Below the pieces are notes generated by a model. It had not been told where the DNA came from and made no database searches. It worked only from the letters and a program-made list of their open reading frames with translations. Source: an uncultured Clostridia bacterium (lineage in GTDB: Bacteria > Bacillota > Clostridia > Christensenellales > Aristaeellaceae). Taken from it: DNA of 64,000 bases. Both the position numbers and the translations under genes were made by a program. Shown here in pieces: positions 7,822 to 16,521 of the stretch. The DNA is taken from contig CAMFCQ010000005.1 of NCBI GenBank assembly GCA_945948915.1, positions 1 through 64,000 of the forward strand, written 5' to 3'. Numbering within the stretch: the stretch's first letter is position 1; each line of letters opens with the position of its first letter.

Positions 7822-8700
7822 TCAGGGCTTCATCAGCGCGCATTCCACGGCGCTCAGCCGTGCGGCGGCCTGCTGGCAGAACTGCTCGGCATGGCTGAGC
7901 CGGTCGCCCTTGGGGAGGGCGATGAATTCCTTGATGAGCGTGACCATGCCTTCGGTCTCGGTGCGCAGGTTGGCGCTGCGAGTCTGCTCGTCATCCAGCG
8001 CCATGCGCAGCATGTCGAGCTGCGCGCTGAGCCGGTCGGCCTTGCGCTGCGCGTCGCTGTCCTGCACAGGGGACTTGGGCGCAAGGGCAAGGCCGAGCAG
8101 ATGATCCAGCGAGGAAAACAGCTGGGCCAGCTGCGGATCGCCGGAGAGCTCCGCCTGCCTGTGCAGGCGCGGAAGGGCCTCGCCCTCGGGAGGCTCCTCG
8201 CCGGCATAGGGATTCACGTAGGCGACGCCCTCCTCGCGCAGCTGCGCCATCACCCGGCTGACCAGCTCCGGCCGCGTGCGGATCGTGGAGCGGTACTTGT
8301 TCTGATAGCGCAGCATGAGCGTCTGGTCGCCGGCGGCCAGCTTGCGCACGCAGGCGCGAACGCTCATGCCCTGGGCGCGCGCGGTGAGCACGCTGCGCAC
8401 AAGCTGCTCCACCTCGTCCGGGGAAAACGTCTCAAACGGCAGCGCACGGCCCATGCCTTCTTCGCCCTGCGCGCGAACCTGCGCATAGTAAAAATTGCGG
8501 ATGCTGTTGGGCTTTCGGCCCAGCTCCTGACCCAGCTGATCAAACACGCTGCGCAGGGATTCGCCGGTTTTGGCGGCTTCATCGACGCGCCGCGTCAGCG
8601 CGTCGATCTCGCTCTTCTGCCAGCCGCCGTGCGGCCCGCGGACCGGACGCCGCACAGGCTCGGTTTCCTGTACCGGCAAACAACCAGAGGACATTTCCAT
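7822..8700 (-). CDS. Myb/SANT-like DNA-binding protein, RsfA-like
   Basis: The 292-residue protein begins with a Myb/SANT-like helix-turn-helix (about 22-75), containing the GGWQKSEIDAL and GRKPNSIRNFYY phrases. Such domains are found in RsfA, a prespore regulator of Bacillus. The middle holds a second helical region, and the C-terminus (about 215-275) looks like a coiled coil. A role in DNA binding is likely; a link to sporulation is only inferred from RsfA. AAGGAGGGG precedes ATG 8700. It ends at a dedicated terminator and is transcribed alone. Confidence 0.7.
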   Translation of the reverse strand: MEMSSGCLPVQETEPVRRPVRGPHGGWQKSEIDALTRRVDEAAKTGESLRSVFDQLGQELGRKPNSIRNFYYAQVRAQGEEGMGRALPFETFSPDEVEQLVRSVLTARAQGMSVRACVRKLAAGDQTLMLRYQNKYRSTIRTRPELVSRVMAQLREEGVAYVNPYAGEEPPEGEALPRLHRQAELSGDPQLAQLFSSLDHLLGLALAPKSPVQDSDAQRKADRLSAQLDMLRMALDDEQTRSANLRTETEGMVTLIKEFIALPKGDRLSHAEQFCQQAAARLSAVECALMKP

Positions 8701-8890
8701 CTTCGCCCCTCCTTGGGTTGACTCCCGCCTCGCGGCGGGGAATTGCAGCCCCGTGGCGGGGCGCCTTTGCATATAAGAAGGATGTACATGGTGAAGGCGT
8801 TTTATACGGTTTCGCGCTTTCGTGGGCTCTGACGGTAACAGTCTATGTATTTTGCGGCGGCGTCATGACCGCGCTGCGGCGTCAAAAGCA

Positions 8891-8919
8891 TTGCCTCGGC
8901 AGGGAATTTGCGGTATAAT
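8891..8919 (+). promoter_or_regulatory. Promoter of the phosphoglycerate mutase gene
   Basis: TTGCCT at 8891-8896 and a perfect TATAAT at 8914-8919 are 17 bases apart. The stretch 8701-8890 holds only G/C-rich inverted repeats such as GCCCCG/CGGGGC at 8751-8765; no gene is seen there. Confidence 0.75.
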
Positions 8920-8962
8920 AGACCAAAATGCCGCGCTGTGTGCGGCGATGGAGGCGCTTTAT

Positions 8963-10189
8963 ATGAAGTATGTGCTTGTCATCGGAGACGGCATCGCGGA
9001 TGAACCGGTCGCGCAGCTGGGCGGAAAGACCCCGCTCGCCGCGCTTGACTGTCCGTATATCGATACCCTGGCGGGCGGCAGGCTCGGCATGTGCCAGACC
9101 GTGCCCCACGGCGTGGCCGCGGGCAGCGACACGGCCATTCTGTCCATCTTTGGCTATGACCCGCGTACCTGCTATACCGGCCGCTCCGCGCTGGAGGCGG
9201 CAGGCATGGGCGTGGTGATCGCGCCGGGCGAGACGAGCCTGCGCGTCAACCTCTGCGCGCTGGAGGGCGACAGCTTTGACACGGCGAGGATCCTCTCGCA
9301 CAACGGCGGCAGCATCGAGGGCGAGGAGGCCGTCACGCTGATGGAGGATCTGTGCGCCGATCCGCGCTTTGCTGCGCTGGCGGCGGCCATCGGCTTCCGC
9401 ATTCACGTCACGCCGACATTCCGCCATACCGGCGTGATCGACGCGGCGCATGAGCCCAGCCGCGCAAAGATGCGCTTTACCGAGCCGCACAACATCCTGG
9501 GCAGCGACATCGCGGGCTATTTGCCGGCGGGCGAAATGGGCGCGGAGCTGACGGCGCTGATGCGCGCATCCTTTGAGATCCTGCGCGATCATCCGGTCAA
9601 CCGGGCGCGCAGGCAGGCGGGCAAGCTCGCGGCCAACTGCATCTGGCCCTGGGGCCCCGGCGCGGCGATGAGCCTGACCTCCTTTGAAACGCTGTATCAC
9701 AAGACGGGCAGCGCGGTCTCCGCTGTGCCGCTGGTCTGGGGCATCGCGAACCTGTGCGGCGTGGATACCCCGCGCGTCGAGGGCGCGAACGCCGAGCTTG
9801 ACACCAACTACGAGGGCAAGGTCGATGCGGTGCTTGCGGCGCTTCGCGGCGGCGCGGACTTCTGCTGCATCCACGTCGAGGCGCCGGACGAGTGCGCCCA
9901 CGGCGGCGATGTCGAGGGCAAGTGCGAGGCCATCCGGCGGCTGGACAGCCGCGTGGTCGGGCCGCTGCTTGAGCGCCTGCCGCAGGTGGATCCCGAGTTC
10001 CGCATCCTGATCCTCTCCGACCATCCGACGCTGCTCTCCACCCGCGGCCACGACGGCCACGCGGTGCCCTTTGCCATCTACGACAGCCGCCATCCGGGCA
10101 CGCCGCGCAAGTTCGACGAGGCGCATGCCCGCGAAACCGGCGATTTCCTCAGCGAGGGCCCGATGCTCCTGCGCGCGCTTTTCGCGTAA
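8963..10189 (+). CDS. apgM: Cofactor-independent phosphoglycerate mutase, ApgM type
   Basis: This glycolytic enzyme interconverts 3- and 2-phosphoglycerate without bisphosphoglycerate, using two metal ions. The 408-residue product belongs to the alkaline phosphatase superfamily: DGIADEP near residue 9 supplies metal ligands, GSDTAILSIFGYDP carries the active-site serine, and DHPTLLSTRGHDGH near the end supplies further metal ligands. The length is typical of the archaeal-type enzyme that many Clostridia use. GGAGG precedes ATG 8963, and an earlier in-frame start lies upstream of the promoter so it is rejected. Confidence 0.93.
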   Translation: MKYVLVIGDGIADEPVAQLGGKTPLAALDCPYIDTLAGGRLGMCQTVPHGVAAGSDTAILSIFGYDPRTCYTGRSALEAAGMGVVIAPGETSLRVNLCALEGDSFDTARILSHNGGSIEGEEAVTLMEDLCADPRFAALAAAIGFRIHVTPTFRHTGVIDAAHEPSRAKMRFTEPHNILGSDIAGYLPAGEMGAELTALMRASFEILRDHPVNRARRQAGKLAANCIWPWGPGAAMSLTSFETLYHKTGSAVSAVPLVWGIANLCGVDTPRVEGANAELDTNYEGKVDAVLAALRGGADFCCIHVEAPDECAHGGDVEGKCEAIRRLDSRVVGPLLERLPQVDPEFRILILSDHPTLLSTRGHDGHAVPFAIYDSRHPGTPRKFDEAHARETGDFLSEGPMLLRALFA

Positions 10190-10252
10190 GGCCGGGAAGA
10201 AAATTCCGGGCGTGTTCGTCTATTCTTTATACATTCCTGAACGGAGACATTT

Positions 10253-11128
10253 ATGCTGAAACGCTTCATTTCCCTGCTTTTGCTCCTGCTTCTTCTGCCC
10301 TGTGCGGCGGTCGTGGAGGAGACGGAGGCCCAAACGGAGGTCAACACGCGGCTCACGCACTATCTTCTGCTGGGCCAGGACGGCTATGCGGAGGATATCG
10401 TCGAGGATGCGCGCACGGACACCATCGTCATCGTGTCGCTGGATGAGAAGTACAATCGCGTGATCATGACCTCTGTGCTGCGCGACAGCAAGATCAGCAA
10501 CCCGAACGGGAATGAGACCAAGGCCAACCTCCTGTATCGCTACCATGGCTTTGACGGCATCATCTCCTGCCTGGAGAGGGAGCTTGACATTGAGATCGAG
10601 GGCGCGGTGCTCGTCAACTTTGAGCATGTGAAGCCGGTGATCGACGCGCTGGGCGGCGTGGATATCGTGATCACGGAGGCGGAATACCTGGCCATCCGGA
10701 GCATTCTGCTGGGCAAGGATCCCAACATGCCCAAGGGCCCCGGCATGACCCACATGACCGGCCGCATCGCCCTGGCGTATATGCGCACGCGCGCGACGGG
10801 CTCCGGCGGCGATTTCAGCCGCACCGAGCGCCAGCGCAAGGTGGTCGGCCAACTGTTTGACAAGTGCCGCGACCTGTCGCTGCTGGAGCTGGTGGGCGTG
10901 TACAATCAGGTGTCCTCCGGCATGAAGATGAGCCTTTCGGCGATGGGCGTTCTGAGCGCGATCTCCAAGGGCTACGGCCTGGTGGCCGGCGGCGCGGCGT
11001 TTGAGGAATTCGCCATCCCGCAAAGCGGCACCTATTCCTACGGCACGGTCGGAGATTCGTCCTCCGCGCTCAATGTCAACTGGAAGAGTAACCGCACGAA
11101 GTTCCACGAGCTGCTGAACAACCCGTAA
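10253..11128 (+). CDS. LytR-CpsA-Psr (LCP) family protein
   Basis: LCP proteins attach anionic polymers or capsule to peptidoglycan outside the cell. The 291-residue product has an N-terminal membrane or signal segment rich in Leu, then the LCP core: ARTDTIVIVSLD, an arginine-containing IMTSVLRD phrase, ALGGVDIVI, and YMRTRATGSGGDFSRTERQR, which holds the conserved arginines that bind the lipid pyrophosphate. The C-terminal half is shorter than in many LCP proteins. It is followed by a CapA-type gene 25 bases downstream, so the two probably work on the same surface polymer. Confidence 0.9.
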   Translation: MLKRFISLLLLLLLLPCAAVVEETEAQTEVNTRLTHYLLLGQDGYAEDIVEDARTDTIVIVSLDEKYNRVIMTSVLRDSKISNPNGNETKANLLYRYHGFDGIISCLERELDIEIEGAVLVNFEHVKPVIDALGGVDIVITEAEYLAIRSILLGKDPNMPKGPGMTHMTGRIALAYMRTRATGSGGDFSRTERQRKVVGQLFDKCRDLSLLELVGVYNQVSSGMKMSLSAMGVLSAISKGYGLVAGGAAFEEFAIPQSGTYSYGTVGDSSSALNVNWKSNRTKFHELLNNP

Positions 11129-11153
11129 GACGGAAATACAAAGATAGGATGCT

Positions 11154-12356
11154 ATGATGAACCACACTGTGAACGCAAAGGGGCTTTTGGCGCTCCTGCT
11201 GCTCGTACTGGCGCTGCCCGCGTGCGGCCTTGGCGAGACGCTTGACCTGTCCCTGTTTGAGAGCGGCGAGCCGCCCGCGGCCGAGTCCTGGGAGGACGCC
11301 GTGTTTGAGACGCTGCCCTGGTACGCGCGCGAGGACGGAAGCGACTGGCGCCTGCAGGACGACGGCTCCGTCATCGTGACCATTTCCGCGACGGGCGACG
11401 TGACCATCGGCGGCGATACGCGCAAGGGCAGCCCCAGCGTGTTTGACAAGCAGCTGGAGCTGGAGCCGTCCGGGCTTGACTTCCCGATGGAAAACGTGCG
11501 CGCCATTCTGGAGGCGGACGACATGACGATCGTCAACTTCGAGGGCACGCTGACCAACACGAAGAGCAAGACGAAGAACACCTTCTCCTTTGCCGCGCCG
11601 CCGGAGTATGTGCAGGTGCTCACCTCCGGCAGCGTGGAGGCGGTGTCGCTGGAAAACAACCACATCCTGGACCACGGCAACCAGGGCTATGCGGATACCT
11701 GCGAGGCGCTGTCCGGCGCGGGCATCCTGTACAGCGGCCATCTGGGCGGATCGATCTGCACGACCGACACGGGCGTTCACATCGGCATGCTGTCCTATCA
11801 GACGTTCAACGGCAATTACGCCAACATCTACGCGTCCATCGAGGGCGACATCCAGGCGCTGCGCGACGCGGGCTGCGAGCTGGTGATCGTCTCCTATCAC
11901 TGGGGCGAGGAGAAGGATTATCTGCCCAACGAGCGCCAGGTGCCGCTGGGCCGCGCGACGATCGACGCGGGCGCGGATCTGGTGCTCGGCCATCACAGCC
12001 ACCGCATGAACCCGATCGAGGAATACAAGGGCAAGTACATCTGCTACTCGCTGGGCAACTTCTCCTTCGCGGGCAACACCCGCCCGGACGACATGGACAC
12101 CTACATCTTCCAGCAGCGCTTCCGCGTGTACCTGCAGACGGGCGAGGTGCAAAACGAGGGCTTCCGCATCGTGCCATGCTCCATCTCCTCGCAGGAGAAG
12201 GTGAATGACTTCAAGCCCACCCCAGCGGATGCGGCGCACAGCGTCGAGATCGTCGAGCATCTGCTCGAGCTGAACAAGGAGTTTGAAAAGACGTATCAGT
12301 CCACCGGCGTGGCCGCAGTGGGCGACTATCCGACTGAATGGACGACAGCATACTAA
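11154..12356 (+). CDS. CapA-family secreted metallophosphatase-like protein
   Basis: The 400-residue protein has an N-terminal signal peptide or lipobox (LPACG near residue 25) and a PGA_cap domain, related to poly-gamma-glutamate capsule protein CapA. Diagnostic stretches are ATGDVTIGGDTR, VNFEGTLT, SLENNHILDHG and LGHHSHRMNP, which supply the calcineurin-type metal ligands. It should act outside the membrane. The start lacks a strong ribosome site; ATG at 11157 is an equal alternative. It shares an operon with the LCP gene and ends at a strong terminator. Confidence 0.88.
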   Translation: MMNHTVNAKGLLALLLLVLALPACGLGETLDLSLFESGEPPAAESWEDAVFETLPWYAREDGSDWRLQDDGSVIVTISATGDVTIGGDTRKGSPSVFDKQLELEPSGLDFPMENVRAILEADDMTIVNFEGTLTNTKSKTKNTFSFAAPPEYVQVLTSGSVEAVSLENNHILDHGNQGYADTCEALSGAGILYSGHLGGSICTTDTGVHIGMLSYQTFNGNYANIYASIEGDIQALRDAGCELVIVSYHWGEEKDYLPNERQVPLGRATIDAGADLVLGHHSHRMNPIEEYKGKYICYSLGNFSFAGNTRPDDMDTYIFQQRFRVYLQTGEVQNEGFRIVPCSISSQEKVNDFKPTPADAAHSVEIVEHLLELNKEFEKTYQSTGVAAVGDYPTEWTTAY

Positions 12357-12360
12357 ACTC

Positions 12361-12380
12361 AAGCGGGCGCAGCCCGCTTT
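12361..12380 (+). terminator. Terminator of the LCP-CapA operon
   Basis: AAGCGGGC and GCCCGCTT enclose a three-base loop, followed by a run of T. Confidence 0.85.
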
Positions 12381-12383
12381 TTT

Positions 12384-12462
12384 CAAAGCGGCTGAAAGCC
12401 GCTTCGAAGCGAAGAAGGGTTGAAATCCCCTGCTGGGTTTGGGCGGCAGCCCAAGGAGAAAA
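12384..12462 (+). repeat. Truncated copy (R6) of the mosaic intergenic repeat, supplying the next gene's ribosome site
   Basis: This segment matches the middle of the repeats at 20.7 and 32.7 kb: CGAAGCGAAGAAGGG, then TGAAATCCC, then GGTTTGGGCGGCAGCCCAA. Terminal parts are missing. The final CCCAAGGAG serves as the ribosome-binding site of the DHH gene. Confidence 0.7.
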
Positions 12463-12463
12463 C

Positions 12464-13378
12464 ATGACTGACAGAATCACTCATCTCTATACGCTGTGCG
12501 AAGCCGCCGCCGCGCGCGGCCGTCTCGTCATCACCGGCCACGACCGTGCGGACTTCGACTCCGCCGCCAGCTGTGTGCTGATGCAGCGCCTTCTGGCCGC
12601 GTGGGGCGTCAAAAGCGAGATCGCGCTGCATACGCCGGACAGACAGTCCCGCCGCGTGATGGCGCGCTTCGGCGTCGAGGTATCGGCGCTCGAGGGCGAA
12701 ACGACGCCGGAGGACGCGCTGATCCTCGTGGATCACCACCAGGCGACACGCGCGGGACAGGTCATTGTCTGCGTGGATCACCATCCGACGGACTACCCGC
12801 CGGACTTCCCCTATGTGCAGATCGGGGACTGCGGCGCATGCGCGGTGATGGTGCTGCGCCTGATGCAGGAGGCCGGTGCGCGCGTGACGCCGGAGGACGA
12901 GCGCCTGGCGGTCACCGCGCTGTATCTGGACACCATCGCGCTCAAGAGCGCCAAGATCACCCCGGAGGAGGCGGCTTGGGGCGAAAAGCAGGCCAGGCGG
13001 CTGGGGCTTGACGAGGACTGGCTCAGGCGCGAGGGCATGGGCCTGATGGACATGAGCCTGCCCGCGTGCGAGCTGGCGATGCTGGGCAAAAAGGTCTACG
13101 TGTTCGGAAAAAGGCGCGTGCTGTCCACCTATGTGCAGACGGATGCGATGACGCAGGAGAAGCTCGAGGCGATTCTTGCCGTGCTGCACGGGGAGATCGT
13201 GCGGGAGCAGGCTGATCTGTGGGTGTTTCTTGTGCACGATCCGTCGCGCCTGCGTTCCACGGAATACGACCTCACGCCGGACGGCGCGGTGCGCACGATA
13301 GCCTATGACTGCCTGATCTCCCGCGGCAGGGACGTGATGCCGCGCGTGGAGCGGGACATGCGAAAGGAAGAGGTATGA
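12464..13378 (+). CDS. DHH-family phosphoesterase
   Basis: The 304-residue protein has the DHH fold shared by manganese pyrophosphatases, RecJ and cyclic-dinucleotide hydrolases. Metal-binding stretches are GHDRADFDS near residue 24, VDHHQ near 88 and VDHHP near 105. No DHHA1 nucleic-acid domain with GGGH is evident, and the C-terminal part (about 190-290) is unlike NrnA. It may be a pyrophosphatase-like or small-nucleotide hydrolase; the substrate is not clear. Its stop overlaps the next start (ATGA), so translation is coupled to the Rsm22-like gene. Confidence 0.75.
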   Translation: MTDRITHLYTLCEAAAARGRLVITGHDRADFDSAASCVLMQRLLAAWGVKSEIALHTPDRQSRRVMARFGVEVSALEGETTPEDALILVDHHQATRAGQVIVCVDHHPTDYPPDFPYVQIGDCGACAVMVLRLMQEAGARVTPEDERLAVTALYLDTIALKSAKITPEEAAWGEKQARRLGLDEDWLRREGMGLMDMSLPACELAMLGKKVYVFGKRRVLSTYVQTDAMTQEKLEAILAVLHGEIVREQADLWVFLVHDPSRLRSTEYDLTPDGAVRTIAYDCLISRGRDVMPRVERDMRKEEV

Positions 13379-14340
13379 TGTCAGGATTCCCGCAGGAGCT
13401 GAGTGCGGCGCTTAACATGCTGGTCGCGGGGGAGGATGCAGCGGCACTGGCGCGTGACGCGCAGACGATCAGCGAAAACTACCGCCTGCGCACGGGGCAG
13501 GGCGGCCGCCTGCTGACGAAGGAGCGCGAGGCGGCTGCTTATGCGGCCTCGCGCATGCCGGCGACGTTTGCCGCGGCGCAGGAGGCGCTTTGGCAGGCGA
13601 GGGACGCGAGCGGCCTGGAGATTCGCTCGCTGCTGGACTGCGGCGCGGGTACGGGCGCGGTCAGCTGGGCGGCGGCAGAGGCTTTCCCGTTGGCGCGCAT
13701 CACCTGCCTGGAGCGCGAGGACGCCATGCGCAGCGTGGGCAGCACGCTCATGCGCGCGGGATCCGGCGCGCTGGCAGAGGCGGTCTGGTCGGCGTGGGAT
13801 CTGACGCAGGCGCAGGCGCTCCCCGGGGCCGATCTGGTGGCGGAGGGCTATATGCTCGGCGAGCTGCGGGAGGAGCTGCGCCTGCCGGCGGCGGAGCGGC
13901 TCTGGGACGCGGCGGAAAAGATGCTGGTGCTCATTGAGCCGGGGACGCCGCAGGGCTTTGCCAATCTGGCTGCTGTGCGCGCGCATCTGGCAGGCCTTGG
14001 GGCGCATGTGGCCGCGCCGTGCCCGGCGGGCTGCGCGCGCTGTCCGATGGAAGGGGACGACTGGTGCCACTTCACCGTGCGCGTGCAGCGCACCCGGCTG
14101 CACAAGGCGCTCAAGGGCGGCGACGCGCCATATGAGGACGAGAAGTTTGCCTATCTGGCGCTGACGCGGGAGGCGCCCAAGGCGCCGTGCAGCGCGCGTG
14201 TGCTGCGCCATCCGATGATCGCGCCGGGGCGCATCACGCTGACGCTGTGCGCGGGCGGCGGAAAGACCGTGCGCGTGGTGACAAAAAAAGACCCGCTTTG
14301 GAAGCGGGCCAGAAAGATCGGCGCGGGGGATTGCGTGTAA
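13375..14340 (+). CDS. Rsm22-like small-subunit rRNA methyltransferase-related protein
   Basis: The 321-residue protein matches the Rsm22 family, known from mitochondrial ribosome assembly and found in Firmicutes. Typical stretches are YRLRTGQGGRLL, AAYAASRMPATFAAA, the SAM-binding DCGAGTGAV loop near residue 86, EGYMLGEL, and the Cys-rich CPAGCARCPMEGDDWCHF (about 217-234), which likely binds an iron-sulfur cluster or zinc. The real substrate in bacteria is unknown. It is translationally coupled to the DHH gene. Its 3' end contains the terminator of the convergent ECF gene. Confidence 0.88.
   Translation: MMSGFPQELSAALNMLVAGEDAAALARDAQTISENYRLRTGQGGRLLTKEREAAAYAASRMPATFAAAQEALWQARDASGLEIRSLLDCGAGTGAVSWAAAEAFPLARITCLEREDAMRSVGSTLMRAGSGALAEAVWSAWDLTQAQALPGADLVAEGYMLGELREELRLPAAERLWDAAEKMLVLIEPGTPQGFANLAAVRAHLAGLGAHVAAPCPAGCARCPMEGDDWCHFTVRVQRTRLHKALKGGDAPYEDEKFAYLALTREAPKAPCSARVLRHPMIAPGRITLTLCAGGGKTVRVVTKKDPLWKRARKIGAGDCV
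14283..14308 (-). terminator. Terminator of the ECF gene, embedded in the Rsm22 reading frame
   Basis: On the minus strand CCCGCTT, a three-base loop and AAGCGGG are followed by TCTTTTTTT. It lies 33-58 bases past the ECF stop but inside the last codons of the convergent gene. Confidence 0.8.
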
Positions 14341-14904
14341 TCACAGCTTCTCGTACAGGCCGGCCTTCTTGAGGGCGGGCTTGAGCGCGCCCAGCAGGAT
14401 CGGCGCGACGATGAAGGCGAAGATGGCGTTCATCAGGCTGCCGGGCAGCTTGGTGAGCATCTTGGCGATGACGGCGTCAAAGGTCAGGCCATCGACGAGC
14501 TGGCCGAAGACGAAGGTCTTGAGCATGTACAGGGCGACGTAGGTCAGCGCGCCGAGCACGCTGCCGACGATGATCCTGGCGTGGTCGGCGGTGTCGGTCG
14601 TGTCCTTGCGGGCGGCTTTGTAGGCGATCAGGCCGGCGACCAGCGCGATGGCGCCCTTGTTGATGAAGGTGATGATGCACTCCGCGCCCCAGCCGGCGAC
14701 GATGTCATACAGGCCGGAGCCCAGGCCCGCGGCCAGGAAGCCCGCACCCGGGCCAAAGAGCAGGCCGCACAGCACGCACAGCGCGTTGGTCATGTGCAGC
14801 TGCGTGCCCATGAACGGGATGCGCAGGTAATTGACGACGAAGACGATGGCGGCCATCAGGCCGATGAAGCAGATTCTGAAAGTTTTGTTGCGGTTGTTTG
14901 CCAT
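14341..14904 (-). CDS. ECF transporter S component (substrate unknown)
   Basis: The 187-residue membrane protein has five to six hydrophobic segments and the layout of energy-coupling factor substrate-binding components. These capture vitamins or metals and pass them to a shared ATPase module encoded elsewhere. Typical marks are MAAIVFVVNYLRIP near the N-terminus and GLLFGPGAGFLAAGLGSGLYD in the third and fourth helices. No riboswitch is visible upstream; instead a palindrome covers the -35 region. The vitamin cannot be named from sequence alone. GGAAGGAAG precedes the start. Confidence 0.82.
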   Translation of the reverse strand: MANNRNKTFRICFIGLMAAIVFVVNYLRIPFMGTQLHMTNALCVLCGLLFGPGAGFLAAGLGSGLYDIVAGWGAECIITFINKGAIALVAGLIAYKAARKDTTDTADHARIIVGSVLGALTYVALYMLKTFVFGQLVDGLTFDAVIAKMLTKLPGSLMNAIFAFIVAPILLGALKPALKKAGLYEKL

Positions 14905-14946
14905 GGTAAAAACTTCCTTCCCTGTGTTTGATTGGGTTGTAACTGC

Positions 14947-14974
14947 ATTATAGCACGAACTGGCATGCGGTAAA
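14947..14974 (-). promoter_or_regulatory. Promoter of the ECF S-component gene
   Basis: On the minus strand TTTACC and TATAAT are separated by 16 bases. The -35 box lies in the centre of the palindrome at 14955-14986. Confidence 0.6.
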
Positions 14975-14986
14975 TAGCCAGTTCGT
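14955..14986. promoter_or_regulatory. Palindromic operator over the ECF promoter
   Basis: ACGAACTGGC and GCCAGTTCGT form perfect 10-base arms with a 12-base centre that contains the -35 box. A dimeric repressor sensing the transported vitamin would fit, but the regulator is not identified. A second, imperfect hairpin (CATGCCAGC/GCCGGCATG) lies at 14998-15018. Confidence 0.55.
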
Positions 14987-15024
14987 ATTTTTATGACCAT
15001 GCCAGCTTTGCCGGCATGCGGAGA

Positions 15025-15053
15025 TTGTGATGCACAGGGAAATATGATATAAT
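15025..15053 (+). promoter_or_regulatory. Promoter of the membrane glycosyltransferase operon
   Basis: TTGTGA at 15025-15030 and a perfect TATAAT at 15048-15053 are 17 bases apart. Confidence 0.7.
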
Positions 15054-15087
15054 GCTGAAATCGAGATGATTGCAAGGAGAATGAAGC

Positions 15088-16521
15088 ATGGAGCACAACA
15101 GCAGGGCCCGAAGCCTTTTCATTGCGCTGGGCATGACGCTGGCGCTTTTTGCCGTGCAGGCTGCATGGATGGGCAGCTCGCTTTCCTATATTTCCGGCGC
15201 GGGGCAGGCGCTTGTCCTCTCGGCGCTGTTTGCGCTGGTGTACGGCGGCGCGATGGCCGCGTTCATCTGCTTTCAAAAGCCGAAGACGGGCACGCTCGTC
15301 TTCACCGGCGTGTTTGCCGCCATCACCATGCTCGCGCGCGTGAGCATGCTGGATTTTGTGACGGCGGATTACGTCTCTTTTCTCTCCGGATGGGTGGGCA
15401 TGTTCCGCGAGGGCGGCTTTTCCATGCTGGCGGAGAATGTGGGCGATTACAACCTGATCTATCAGTATTTCCTGCTGCTGGTTTCCAGGGCGCCGCTGCA
15501 TGACCTGTACCTGATCAAGTACCTGACGGTCGTCTTTGATTATCTGCTGGCGCTGGCCATGATGCGCGCGGCGGAGCGGTTTGCGGGGGAGAAGGCGGCG
15601 CTGCCGGTGCTGCTGACGGTGATGGCGCTGCCTACGACGCTGCTGGACGGCGCATGCTGGGCGCAGTGCGACTCGGTGTACGTGTTCTTCATCATCATGA
15701 GCCTGTACTTCCTTGAAACGGACAGGCCGGTGCGCTCGGCTGTTTTCCTGTCGGTCGCCTTTGCCTTCAAGCTGCAGACGATCTTCTTCTTCCCGGTGGT
15801 GCTGCTGGGGCTCATCCACAGGAAGTACAGGCTGCGCGACGCGCTGGCGTTCTTTGCGGCGTACGTCGTGACGATGCTGCCCGCGCTGATGGCGGGCCGG
15901 CCGTTTTTTGACGCGCTGTCCGTGTACGCAAACCAGTCGATGGGCCAGTATTACGACCGGCTGACCTACAATGCGCCGAACCTGTATCTCTTCTTCCCGA
16001 TGCTGGAGTTTGCCAGCAGCCAGGAATTCACCTGGATGCGCTGCATCGAAGGGATCGACGGCAAGGGCACGAACGCTTTCCTGAATCCGGATCTGATGCC
16101 TGACCTGCAGCATGCCGCGCTGTATGCCTGTGTGATGCTGGTGCTCATCGCGGTGATTTACTGGCTGATTCACTGGAAGGAGATCACGCCGGACATGACG
16201 CTGGAGTTCGCGCTGTTTTGCGCGATTTTCCTGCCGTTTGTGATGCCCAAGATGCACGAGCGGTACTTCTATCTGGCGGACATGCTGTCCATCCTCTATG
16301 CGGCAAAGTATCCGCGGCGCAGGTTTATGCCGCTGCTGGTCGTCGGTGCGTCGCTGATGTGCTATGTGCCCTACCTGATGCGCCAGCGGCCCATCGACGA
16401 GCGCGTGCTGGCGCTGATGATGCTCGCGGCGCTGGTGATCGTGGGCCGTGACCTGCTTGTGCGCATGCGCAAAAACCGCGCGGCGCTCACGGTGATTCGG
16501 AAGGGAGGCGAGGCGGCATGA
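15088..16521 (+). CDS. Integral membrane GT-C glycosyltransferase, Gpi18/mannosyltransferase-like
   Basis: The 477-residue protein has about ten membrane segments and resembles GT-C enzymes that use lipid-linked sugars on the outer face. It shows an acidic loop after the third helix (LDFVTADYVSF), the ACWAQCDSVYVFF stretch, and MHERYFYLADM near residue 390, a motif seen in Gpi18-like mannosyltransferases. AAGGAG precedes the start. It is the first gene of a tight operon of five; the next gene overlaps its stop by four bases. The sugar and acceptor are unknown, but a cell-envelope glycan is likely. Confidence 0.8.
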   Translation: MEHNSRARSLFIALGMTLALFAVQAAWMGSSLSYISGAGQALVLSALFALVYGGAMAAFICFQKPKTGTLVFTGVFAAITMLARVSMLDFVTADYVSFLSGWVGMFREGGFSMLAENVGDYNLIYQYFLLLVSRAPLHDLYLIKYLTVVFDYLLALAMMRAAERFAGEKAALPVLLTVMALPTTLLDGACWAQCDSVYVFFIIMSLYFLETDRPVRSAVFLSVAFAFKLQTIFFFPVVLLGLIHRKYRLRDALAFFAAYVVTMLPALMAGRPFFDALSVYANQSMGQYYDRLTYNAPNLYLFFPMLEFASSQEFTWMRCIEGIDGKGTNAFLNPDLMPDLQHAALYACVMLVLIAVIYWLIHWKEITPDMTLEFALFCAIFLPFVMPKMHERYFYLADMLSILYAAKYPRRRFMPLLVVGASLMCYVPYLMRQRPIDERVLALMMLAALVIVGRDLLVRMRKNRAALTVIRKGGEAA

